From: Bacillota bacterium
GTDB lineage: Bacteria; Bacillota; UBA5301
DNA: 64,000 nt
Direction: 5' to 3'
Assembly (NCBI GenBank): GCA_017656135.1
Contig: JACDOJ010000001.1
Location: 1-64,000, forward strand
Below, one piece after another: positions 15,414 through 23,312 of the stretch (the first letter of the stretch is position 1; the number at the start of each line of letters is the position of its first letter). Made by a program: the position numbers and the translations under genes. The notes below the pieces were generated by a model. That model was not told the DNA's origin. It ran no database searches and saw nothing but the letters and a program-made list of their open reading frames with translations.

Positions 15414-17684
15414 TTACCCGCATTTGGAGTAACCACAAGCTATACAGGTAACACAGCCGCTCTCATGATTCAACTTGTAACCGCACTCCGGACAGATGGA
15501 TTCGACTTCGGCGCTAGCGGCTTCAGCTACCACCTTTTCTTTAGGCTTAAAGGGCAACTGAGGCTGGAATCCGCCGCCTAAAACCTCTTCCTGATACTTC
15601 TTCATGACCCGGGCGATAGCATCCGGACAGGACGTTACAGTGACCTCCTTTCGACGGATGCAGGCAGCACACCTGATGCCCCGAAGCTGTTCATAAATGG
15701 CTTCCACCGAGATCCCACACCGCAGTGCCAAAGAGATCAACCTGCTGGTGGCCTCGGACTGAGAGGGGCAACCTCCTTCTTTGCCGGTGTTGGTAAAAAC
15801 CTCACAGATCCCGTACTCATCAGAGTTGACACTGACATAGAGAGTCCCACAGCCGACCTTCTTCCGTTCGGTACAGCCCACAGTGACATCCGGCCTAGGC
15901 CGGGGAGTGATATTTGTGGGATACGTAGGCTTTTGGTCCTCTGCCGGTTCTTCCTCCTTAACCTTGGTACCGGCGGTGAGAACCTGGGCTTCCCGGCTGC
16001 CGTCTCGGTAAACGGTTACTCCTTTACAGCCTTGTTCATAGGCCAAAAGGTAAGCCCTGGCGACATCCTCCCTGGTGGCAGAGTTGGGGAAATTGATCGT
16101 CTTACTCACGGCATTATCAGTATGAGCCTGGAAAGCGGCCTGGATCCTGATGTGCCACTCAGGGTCGATGTCATGAGCGGTGACAAAAATCTTCCGGTAC
16201 TTCTCAGGCACAGCGTCAATATCTTTAACCGAGCCTGTTTCAGCCACCTTCTCCATCAACTGCTTGGAGTAGAAACCTTCTTTCTTGGCAATCTCTTCAA
16301 AGAGCGGGTTTACCTCAATGAGTTTTTCGTTATCCAGCACGTTACGGACGAAGGCCAGGGCAAAGAGAGGTTCAATGCCGCTGGAAGCACCGGCGATAAT
16401 GCTGATGGTGCCGGTAGGAGCAATGGTAGTAGTAGTGGCATTACGCACCCGTAGGCCCTCTTTGGTATCCCAAATACTGCCTTCGAAGTTGGGGAAAACT
16501 CCCCGCTCCACAGCCAACTCGGCGGAAACTGCCCGGGCAGACTTCTGAATAAAGCCCATCACTTTGTGAGCCAAATCCATGGCTTCTTCGGAGTCATATT
16601 TGACCCCCAGCTTAATCAGCATGTCGGCAAAACCCATGACACCTAAGCCAATCTTGCGGTTGCCCTGGACCATTTCCGTGATCCGTTCCAGAGGATACTT
16701 GCTAGCATCGATGACATTATCCAAGAACCGGACTGCAACCCGAACCACGTACTCCAGGCGGTCAAAATCAATCTCCGATCCTTCAGGTCCTTCCTTGACC
16801 ATTTTAGCCAAGTTGATAGAACCGAGATTGCAGGCCTCGTAGGGCAAAAGGGGCTGTTCACCGCATGGATTTGTGCTCTCAATTTCTCCTATGTGGGGAG
16901 TGGGGTTGTCACGGTTGATTTGGTCGATAAAGACGATGCCCGGTTCACCGTTTCGCCAGGCAGCATCGACAATCTTGTCAAAGACCTCCTGAGCGGAAAA
17001 TGTTTTGACAACCTCACCATTTCTGGGGTTTCTGAGGGGATATTCCTTTCCCTCTTTGAGAGCCTGCATGAATTCATCGGTGATGGCCACGGAGATGTTG
17101 AAGTTGGTCAGGTCATCATTGTTCTCCTTAGCGTTGATGAAGTCCAAAATATCAGGGTGGTCCACCCTCAGGATACCCATATTGGCACCGCGGCGAGTGC
17201 CGCCCTGTTTCACCGCATCGGTGGCAGCGTTAAATACCTTCATGAAGGAAATAGGGCCGCTGGCCACACCACCGGTGGAAAGCACCTCATCATTTTTGGG
17301 GCGCAGCCGGGAAAAACTGAAACCTGTCCCACCCCCGCTTTTGTGGATGAGGGCAGCGTGCTTGATGGAATCAAAGATAGACTCCATAGAGTCCTCCACC
17401 GGTAAAACAAAACAAGCCGCCAATTGCTGCAGTTCCCGGCCGGCGTTCATCAGAGTCGGTGAATTGGGGAGAAATTCTAAATTAGTCATAATCTCCAGGA
17501 ACTCGGCTTTAATCTTTTCCACCGTCTCCTGGTCCTTACCGTAAACATCCCGTTCTACAGAGGCGATGTTTTCCGCCACCCTGTTGAACATGTCATCGGG
17601 AGTCTCAACTACCTCGCCTGCCACTTTTTTTAGATATCTCTTCCTCAGTACATTGAGAGCATTTTCCGACAACTTGACTCCCAT
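15414..17684 (-). CDS. nrdJ: adenosylcobalamin-dependent (class II) ribonucleoside-diphosphate reductase
   Basis: Makes deoxyribonucleotides using a B12 radical, needing no oxygen and no NrdB partner. About 756 residues. NPCGEQPLLPYEACNLGSI holds an active-site cysteine, and the C-terminus ends in a cysteine-rich tail (CPEC, CVTCIACGYSKCG) that probably feeds electrons. GGTGFSFSRLRPK is diagnostic of the family. The ORF track starts at a TTG; the next codon is ATG with AGGAGG upstream and is preferred. Transcribed alone behind two NrdR-like boxes. Confidence 0.96.
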   Translation of the reverse strand: MGVKLSENALNVLRKRYLKKVAGEVVETPDDMFNRVAENIASVERDVYGKDQETVEKIKAEFLEIMTNLEFLPNSPTLMNAGRELQQLAACFVLPVEDSMESIFDSIKHAALIHKSGGGTGFSFSRLRPKNDEVLSTGGVASGPISFMKVFNAATDAVKQGGTRRGANMGILRVDHPDILDFINAKENNDDLTNFNISVAITDEFMQALKEGKEYPLRNPRNGEVVKTFSAQEVFDKIVDAAWRNGEPGIVFIDQINRDNPTPHIGEIESTNPCGEQPLLPYEACNLGSINLAKMVKEGPEGSEIDFDRLEYVVRVAVRFLDNVIDASKYPLERITEMVQGNRKIGLGVMGFADMLIKLGVKYDSEEAMDLAHKVMGFIQKSARAVSAELAVERGVFPNFEGSIWDTKEGLRVRNATTTTIAPTGTISIIAGASSGIEPLFALAFVRNVLDNEKLIEVNPLFEEIAKKEGFYSKQLMEKVAETGSVKDIDAVPEKYRKIFVTAHDIDPEWHIRIQAAFQAHTDNAVSKTINFPNSATREDVARAYLLAYEQGCKGVTVYRDGSREAQVLTAGTKVKEEEPAEDQKPTYPTNITPRPRPDVTVGCTERKKVGCGTLYVSVNSDEYGICEVFTNTGKEGGCPSQSEATSRLISLALRCGISVEAIYEQLRGIRCAACIRRKEVTVTSCPDAIARVMKKYQEEVLGGGFQPQLPFKPKEKVVAEAASAEVESICPECGYKLNHESGCVTCIACGYSKCG

Positions 17685-17721
17685 CAAAAATACCTCCTAA
17701 TAAAGAAAAAAATGACTAAAA

Positions 17722-17779
17722 CCACTATATATTGTAGGTAGTCCTCACTTATAATACTATAAGTTGTGTTTCTCTGCAA
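17722..17779 (-). promoter_or_regulatory. nrdJ promoter with tandem NrdR boxes
   Basis: Minus strand: TTGCAG, 17-bp spacer, TATTAT. Two 16-bp sites resemble the NrdR consensus acaCwAtATaTwGtgt: ACACAACTTATAGTAT (17754-17769, overlapping spacer and -10) and CTACAATATATAGTGG (17722-17737). Each matches 13 of 16 positions by my count. They start exactly 32 bp apart, three helical turns, the usual geometry for NrdR repression of ribonucleotide reductase genes. Confidence 0.75.
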
Positions 17780-17792
17780 TAGTGCGGTGGCC

Positions 17793-19448
17793 CTAATCCA
17801 ACTCTGTAATTGAACATACCCTATCTTTGCCTAAAGCTTTGGCCCGATACATAGCCCGATCAGCCAATTCCACCAACTCATTGACGGAAAGGGCATGTTC
17901 CGGATAGGAGGCCACCCCGATACTGAGAGTTACTTCCCGGCCGAATTGAGCGTGTTCTTTGGCCTGTTCTTCCTTAAATCTAGTTCGTAACCTTTCAGCC
18001 AAAAGCAGTGCCTCTTGATGAGGAGTGTCCGACAGAATAACCGTGAACTCCTCGCCACCGTAGCGGGCAACCAAATCCCCTTCCCTGACGTTCTCGGTCA
18101 AGGTCTTGGCCACCTTGCAAAGTAGGGCATCACCAGTCTGATGACCGAAGGTGTCGTTAAACTCCTTGAACCAGTCAATGTCGATCATCAACAGGCTCAA
18201 GCAGCTCCCCTTCCGATCAACCTTGGCAATCTCCTCCCGAAGGCGGTCCTTGAAGTGACGAACATTGTACAAGCTGGTCAGACCATCGGTGATCGCCTGC
18301 TTTTTCAGGTGCTCATAGAGTTTGGCTTTCTCCAAAGCCAGGCTCAGTTGGGATGAAACCATGGTAAAGAATTCCTTTTCCTGGATAGCATTGGTGAAAT
18401 AACAGTTAAAAAACCCCATCATCCCAACAACTTCTTCGGAAACAACCAACGGGGTGGCCAAAAAGGCATTGATTCCATGATTGAGGAAGTAGTTCTGAGT
18501 TCCGGCCACCGGCGGTGTCTCTCTGTATCGCCAAACCAGAACCTCCTTAGTCTCCACTAGGACGGGTAGCATTATTTTAGCCAGCTGAATACAATCCCCC
18601 GGGTCCAGGCAGCAGCACTCAGAGACTTGGATATCATCGATATCCCCTTCCTCACCTACCAAGGCAAAAAAGGCAGCATCCACCCCAAAGAGCTCAATGG
18701 TCTTTTGCATGGTGTGGTTGAGAAGTTTGGTTTTATCCAGAGTTGCGGTGGTGCTCTTTAGCACCTCAGTTAACAGAGCCAACTCCTGGTTGCGCCGGAG
18801 CAGTTCGTTTTGGTACTCCTCCAGGGACTGAGTTCTCTTTTTCAGCTCGGCGTTCATTTTCTCCAGCTCTCGAGCGGCAGCGGTCTGTTCTTGAAAGGAG
18901 TTTTTCAACTCCCTGACCAAAAGCTCCCGTTTATGCTTTTCCTTTTGGATCTGCCGGATGGTCTCTGAGAAGAAAGAGGTATAAATTGCCAGGCCTAACA
19001 TGGCCAGGAAATGAGCGAGGAAGGAAAAACTCAGTCCTCTCTCGTTCCAGGCCAGGCCTGTGAAGAGAAGGTAAATGGCGGTGGTATAAGCCACCGCAGC
19101 CTTCACCGGTAAAAAACGGGCGCCCCAGACCACGGCGATATAAAAGAGAAAAACCGCGACCTGCAAGGGATTGCCCAGGCTTAAAAAGAGGACGCTGACG
19201 CTCAAGACATCCAAGACTGATAAAATGAACTTTCGGCGGTTGCTCTCCTCTTCCCAGAGAGGCATCAAGATGCAGGTGACAATCAAGTACAGCAGGATGG
19301 CCCAAGGGGTGTAGGGTGTCGGACATATGGCACAGAATACATACACCTCTACCAGCATCCAGAGGATGAAAAGGACCCTGACGACGACAATCACTTTTTC
19401 ACCAGGGTTCAATTGGCGAAAGGCGGTGATAAACTCCTTCAAGAGCAT
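17793..19448 (-). CDS. membrane-bound diguanylate cyclase (GAF-GGDEF)
   Basis: 551 residues. Roughly residues 20-165 form about six hydrophobic helices, then a coiled coil (170-230), a GAF-like domain (about 235-375) and a GGDEF domain (about 385-545). The active-site motif is RYGGEEF, intact for cyclic-di-GMP synthesis, and REGD five residues before it is a complete inhibitory I-site. The sensed signal is unknown. It stands between nrdJ and the endonuclease III-like gene on the same strand; no EAL or PilZ partner is in the window. Confidence 0.9.
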   Translation of the reverse strand: MLLKEFITAFRQLNPGEKVIVVVRVLFILWMLVEVYVFCAICPTPYTPWAILLYLIVTCILMPLWEEESNRRKFILSVLDVLSVSVLFLSLGNPLQVAVFLFYIAVVWGARFLPVKAAVAYTTAIYLLFTGLAWNERGLSFSFLAHFLAMLGLAIYTSFFSETIRQIQKEKHKRELLVRELKNSFQEQTAAARELEKMNAELKKRTQSLEEYQNELLRRNQELALLTEVLKSTTATLDKTKLLNHTMQKTIELFGVDAAFFALVGEEGDIDDIQVSECCCLDPGDCIQLAKIMLPVLVETKEVLVWRYRETPPVAGTQNYFLNHGINAFLATPLVVSEEVVGMMGFFNCYFTNAIQEKEFFTMVSSQLSLALEKAKLYEHLKKQAITDGLTSLYNVRHFKDRLREEIAKVDRKGSCLSLLMIDIDWFKEFNDTFGHQTGDALLCKVAKTLTENVREGDLVARYGGEEFTVILSDTPHQEALLLAERLRTRFKEEQAKEHAQFGREVTLSIGVASYPEHALSVNELVELADRAMYRAKALGKDRVCSITELD

Positions 19449-19494
19449 CCACTTCCATTTATCTCGTCTGCTATCCTAGAAATTTCCACATTTG

Positions 19495-20292
19495 CTACAA
19501 ACATCCTGCAGACCGGTAGAACCGGATTTGGCAATGCTCATAAACTCGGCATTGCCCTGCACAGAGTCTGGAATCGCCCTTCTGACACCAGTGTCTGCTC
19601 TTAACTAACAGGGGAAAAGGATTTCCATGGAAATAGTTCTGGATTGCTTGCAGACATTCCTTGGTGGAGACATCTCTCAGGTAGTAGCTGTCCGTCCCGA
19701 CGAAACCTAAATACCAAAGGGGCAGCTTAATTTCAGCATCCACTGCCAAACAAACCGAGTCGGAAACCTTCGGCCAGATGCCGGCCTGTTTCATCTCCCG
19801 GCAGAACCAGTAGGCCCTGAGGTCAATCCCCGAAAAGCCGCGGATATAGTCCAAGAGCCGGTCAGAGTCACCCCCAACCAACTGAAAAGCTCCACCGATA
19901 TCCCCGGCACATTCGGCAAGCACTCGCACTCCTGCCTCGACCAAGGCATCGGCTTTGCGTTGGCGGGAGGTCAAAGCCCGGTAGTGCCGGCGAAAGACTG
20001 AGATGATTGACTCGATTCGGTCCCCTTCAACCGCGGCCAAATTGGCTGCCTTGGTCAACCCCCGTTTTCGCAGTTCAGAAAAAGTCCTGTCAACTGTGGA
20101 AACCTGAACCTTGGCCCCGGAGAGGATCGCATAGATGAGGAGTTCAAATCGACCAAGAGGAGTACCCAGATCCAACTCAATGTCACCGGTCCGGGTCCAC
20201 ACTTTGCCGGTTTTCGGGCTGTCTTGCCAGTCTTGGTACACCCTCGCTGCCGTTTCTTCTAAATCCCGACGATCTTGTGCCATTCCAAACAA
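19495..20292 (-). CDS. diverged endonuclease III-like (HhH-GPD fold) iron-sulfur protein
   Basis: I do not recognise a named family. The layout recalls endonuclease III: a helical segment like LLIYAILSGAKV, then FRRHYRALTSRQRKADAL, a helix-hairpin-helix-like LLDYIRGFSGIDLRAY, then LAVDAEI in the place of the catalytic-Asp VDTHV motif, and a C-terminal cysteine set C-x7-C-x3-C-x5-C (EndoIII: C-x6-C-x2-C-x5-C). The hairpin lysine of bifunctional glycosylases is missing. The ORF track start (20361) overlaps a promoter. The likely start is the TTG at 20292, 8 nt after AGGAGG; an ATG at 20283 is the alternative. Confidence 0.55.
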   Translation of the reverse strand: MFGMAQDRRDLEETAARVYQDWQDSPKTGKVWTRTGDIELDLGTPLGRFELLIYAILSGAKVQVSTVDRTFSELRKRGLTKAANLAAVEGDRIESIISVFRRHYRALTSRQRKADALVEAGVRVLAECAGDIGGAFQLVGGDSDRLLDYIRGFSGIDLRAYWFCREMKQAGIWPKVSDSVCLAVDAEIKLPLWYLGFVGTDSYYLRDVSTKECLQAIQNYFHGNPFPLLVKSRHWCQKGDSRLCAGQCRVYEHCQIRFYRSAGCL

Positions 20293-20296
20293 AAAA

Positions 20297-20361
20297 CCAG
20301 CCTCCTTTTGGGATTGGCTGGCTTCAATCCAAAATATACCAATATTTATCATTTTTGTCAA
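20297..20361 (-). promoter_or_regulatory. promoter and RBS-containing hairpin ahead of the EndoIII-like gene
   Basis: Minus strand TTGACA (20356-20361), 17-bp spacer, TATATT (20333-20338): a near-consensus sigma-A promoter. The short leader has a perfect 6-bp stem, CCAGCC (20316-20321) with GGCTGG (20297-20302), whose loop and 3' arm contain the AGGAGG ribosome-binding site. The hairpin could limit translation. Confidence 0.6.
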
Positions 20362-20365
20362 TAGA

Positions 20366-21856
20366 TTACGCGAACATCCCGAACAGAGCCATGGCTACTG
20401 CGGTAGCGGAAAGTGAAGCCAAGAAATTAACTAAGTTGTTATCCATCCAGGTTAAACCCTTTATCGGCCGGGTCCGGCAGCCACAGGTGTGCACCCGCTG
20501 TTCGGTCTCCTTGAGGCAATAATCACAGTAGTAGGTTACCTGCAGCTTGGCTCCGAGCAGGCTGTCGATGACCGAACCCAAGAACCCTGCCGCCAGTACC
20601 GCCAGGGTGCTGACCAGAGTTATACGCCAGTTAAACCCACCTATAACAAAGAGGATCAATCCGGAAAGAGCAATTACCAGGCTGCCGGCAAAAGCGCCCC
20701 ACAGGCCGGCAGTGGAAACCGCTCCTGATGTTCCCGGCGGAACCTGACGTCGGCTGAAGATCATCCGCGGCTTACCCTCCAAAGCCATACCGATTTCGGT
20801 GGACCAGGTATCTGCGGTGACCCCGGCAATCGATCCGAGAAAACCCACGAATAGCAGATGGGGTTCGAGGACGTTCAGAAAGGATAAGACAGCCAAAGCC
20901 GCACCAATTCCCCCGTTGGCCAGGACCTGGTCTATTCCCCGGGCTGTGTCGCCGGTCTCTCTTTTGGCCCGCTGTTTATTCTTACTCCAAACCGTAAGCA
21001 GACTGGAGGTGGTGAAGAAGATCAAAAGAGCGGGAATCCAGTTCCAGCCCCCGAAAGTGTAGATGAAGGTGCCGACCAGAACCGCGCCGGCCACCCCACC
21101 TTCGTCCAGAGCTTTCAATAAATAGGCAACCACAGCCACCAAGAAACTGCCGATCACCCCTGTAATGAGGAGGGTAATCTGGGCCGAGGGAATATTGGTC
21201 TGTACCAGATAGAACAAGAGGAAAGCGGTTCCAACGGGAACTATCAGGTTGTCAGTGCGCCGAATGGAGATGGCCTCTAACAAAGCAGCAAAGGCTGCAG
21301 TCAAAGTCACGTAGGCAATCAACTGATCCCCGGCGAGGTCTAACTGGTTGGAGGCGGTCCAAACCAGAGTCCCCCAGGCCCCGACAAACATTGCCAAGGT
21401 TCCTTCCCAGCTCTTTTCCTCATCGTAAATATAATACTTGTGTACACCGAACCTACGGCCTACCGCAGCTGCCAGGGTATCTCCCCAACCTAACACCAAA
21501 AGCCCGGCAACGGCAAAGGGGCGCAATTTCGGTTCCCAAAAGAGGTAGAAGAGGAGGATCAGGGAGAGAAAGATATAGACAGCCCCAAAGACGCTGGCCC
21601 GCCGGTGGAAAAGACCTCTGACCCCACCGCTGGTGAGGTAGAGCAGGGCAAAGACTGCCGGAGCCAAGACGAACCACTGCCAATCCTTGAAAAGAGGCGG
21701 CAAGAAGAAAGCACTGTGGGTGAGGCCGAGAATAGTCAACCGCCTGCCTGTGAAAGGGCTGAGTTTGAACCAGTGCCGGAGCACTTCGACGGTGGAGAGA
21801 ACAGCCACAAAGTAAAAAAGGCTGATGACAAAAGCCGCTGGGTTATTGGGCAGCAT
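20366..21856 (-). CDS. fused phytol/dolichol kinase-like and DUF92 membrane protein
   Basis: 496 residues, many membrane helices, two recognisable halves. Residues 1-220 contain LGWGDTLAAAVGRRFG, KSWEGTLAMF and a later RRTDNLIVP, the signature of CTP-dependent phytol/dolichol kinases (VTE5 type). Residues about 225-496 are a DUF92 domain (GGVAGAVLVGTFIY, GSIAGVTADTWSTEIG, GFLGSVIDSLLGA), the family of plant phytyl-phosphate kinase VTE6, with a cysteine pair near the end. The fusion suggests two-step phosphorylation of a prenyl alcohol, but the substrate is unknown. The stop falls 74 bp before the EndoIII-like start, so that gene's promoter overlaps the end of this one. Confidence 0.8.
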   Translation of the reverse strand: MLPNNPAAFVISLFYFVAVLSTVEVLRHWFKLSPFTGRRLTILGLTHSAFFLPPLFKDWQWFVLAPAVFALLYLTSGGVRGLFHRRASVFGAVYIFLSLILLFYLFWEPKLRPFAVAGLLVLGWGDTLAAAVGRRFGVHKYYIYDEEKSWEGTLAMFVGAWGTLVWTASNQLDLAGDQLIAYVTLTAAFAALLEAISIRRTDNLIVPVGTAFLLFYLVQTNIPSAQITLLITGVIGSFLVAVVAYLLKALDEGGVAGAVLVGTFIYTFGGWNWIPALLIFFTTSSLLTVWSKNKQRAKRETGDTARGIDQVLANGGIGAALAVLSFLNVLEPHLLFVGFLGSIAGVTADTWSTEIGMALEGKPRMIFSRRQVPPGTSGAVSTAGLWGAFAGSLVIALSGLILFVIGGFNWRITLVSTLAVLAAGFLGSVIDSLLGAKLQVTYYCDYCLKETEQRVHTCGCRTRPIKGLTWMDNNLVNFLASLSATAVAMALFGMFA

Positions 21857-22511
21857 CTGGTTTCACCTCAGACCGCACGTACTCCAACACCTGGCAAAAG
21901 GTCTCGTAAGGAATATAAGGGATGCCGTTCTCCCGGCAGTAGGCGGCCAGTTTCTTCTTGGCGAACAGCAAATCGGCTTCGCCCGCCGCACATTGGTCAG
22001 ACAAGCCGTCACCGATGAAGATCACCTTGTATCCTTCGGCCTTTTTTGCCACCACCTTCTGCTTCTTACAGGTCCCGCACTTATTGCACTCCGGGTTACT
22101 ATGAGGATGGGTAAAATGGAAACCCTCCTCATCAACCCGGACCACATTGGAGTAGTAGACCAAATCTTCGAGCCCAAAACGGCGAAGGTAGTCTTCGATG
22201 TAAAAGTGCATGCCATCACTGAGGATCTCCAGAGGCAAACCCACGTGCCTGCAGTAGCGGGCAAACTCTGGGAAACACGGATCAGGCCTGACCTCTTCTC
22301 TGATGAACTGGATGATTCTCCCCTGGTCCCGACAGGCAAAATCAGCGTAAATCACCGGCAGGTACTGAAGGGACTTGCCGCCGGCTTCTAAAATGGCGTA
22401 CTCCTTCTCCCGCCAACCAGGAGGGGCGAAGGCATCTAAAATCTTGACCTGGTTGTCATCTAAAGTCACTGTTCCATCGTAATCAGTGTAGACCCAGTAT
22501 TTTGCGGACAC
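21843..22511 (-). CDS. HAD-superfamily phosphatase (MtnX-like, subfamily IB)
   Basis: 222 residues. The nucleophile motif is YTDYDGTVT near the N-terminus, LEILSDGMHFYIED covers motif II, and FIGDGLSDQCAA is motif IV with the acidic metal ligands. A cysteine trio (CNKCGTCKK) lies in the insertion, as in MtnX-like proteins, where it may hold zinc. MtnX acts in methionine salvage, but no other salvage gene is nearby, so the substrate stays open. It overlaps the DUF92 fusion start by 14 bp. Confidence 0.8.
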   Translation of the reverse strand: MSAKYWVYTDYDGTVTLDDNQVKILDAFAPPGWREKEYAILEAGGKSLQYLPVIYADFACRDQGRIIQFIREEVRPDPCFPEFARYCRHVGLPLEILSDGMHFYIEDYLRRFGLEDLVYYSNVVRVDEEGFHFTHPHSNPECNKCGTCKKQKVVAKKAEGYKVIFIGDGLSDQCAAGEADLLFAKKKLAAYCRENGIPYIPYETFCQVLEYVRSEVKPDAAQ

Positions 22512-22526
22512 TTTTCTCCCCCTGCC

Positions 22527-23312
22527 CTACTGGTTATAGGCGTAAATCTGAAATAATGCCGCCACGTTCCGGTTTAATTGGGATCGTAACTCAGCATGGG
22601 AAAGGCCCCGGATCTCCGCCAGCTTATTGAATACTTCCACCACATAGGCCGGTTCATTGCGCTTGCCCCGGTGAGGCACGGGAGCGAGGTACGGGGAGTC
22701 GGTCTCAAGGACAATCCGGTCCAGAGGAACTTCCCTGGCAACCTCTAAAGGTCTTTTGGCGTTCTTGAAGGTCAAGGTTCCGCCAAAGCCGATGTAGTAG
22801 CCTAGTTCCACACAGCGCCGGGCCATTTCCGTACTCCCAGAGAAACAGTGCAGCACCCCTCGAACCACCCCGGCGTACTCCTCCAGAATTTGGAGGGTGT
22901 CGGCGTGGGCCTCCCGGTCGTGGACAATCACCACCCGGCCGGTCTCGGCTGCCACCTGCATCTGGTCCCGAAAGACAGCCAGCTGGACTTCTCGGGGAGA
23001 GTGGTTATAGTAGTAATCGAGTCCGATCTCTCCGATGGCGACCACTTTCGGATGAGAAGACAGCTCAATGAGACGCAAGCGCACCTCCTCGCTATAGGTC
23101 TTGGCATCATGGGGGTGAACCCCGATGGCCGCAAATAGGCCTGCGTACTTTTCAGACTGTTCGACAGCCCGCTGGGAGGTCTCATAATCGGAGCCGGGAA
23201 TGATTATTTGGGTTACCCCTGCCTCTTTTGCCCGCTCCACCGCTTCTTGCCAATCTGCCTCAAACTGTCCATCGTTCAGGTGAGCGTGGGTGTCGGCCAG
23301 AGGCAGCCTCAT
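22527..23312 (-). CDS. tatD: TatD family metal-dependent hydrolase
   Basis: 261-residue TIM-barrel hydrolase with the full TatD set: ADTHAHLND, GEIGLDYYY, VIVHDREAH, HCFSGS, LETDSPYLAPVPHRGKRNEP. Relatives are DNases or D-aminoacyl-tRNA deacylase-like enzymes. It directly follows metG with a 4-bp overlap, the conserved Bacillota order metG-tatD. Confidence 0.95.
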   Translation of the reverse strand: MRLPLADTHAHLNDGQFEADWQEAVERAKEAGVTQIIIPGSDYETSQRAVEQSEKYAGLFAAIGVHPHDAKTYSEEVRLRLIELSSHPKVVAIGEIGLDYYYNHSPREVQLAVFRDQMQVAAETGRVVIVHDREAHADTLQILEEYAGVVRGVLHCFSGSTEMARRCVELGYYIGFGGTLTFKNAKRPLEVAREVPLDRIVLETDSPYLAPVPHRGKRNEPAYVVEVFNKLAEIRGLSHAELRSQLNRNVAALFQIYAYNQ

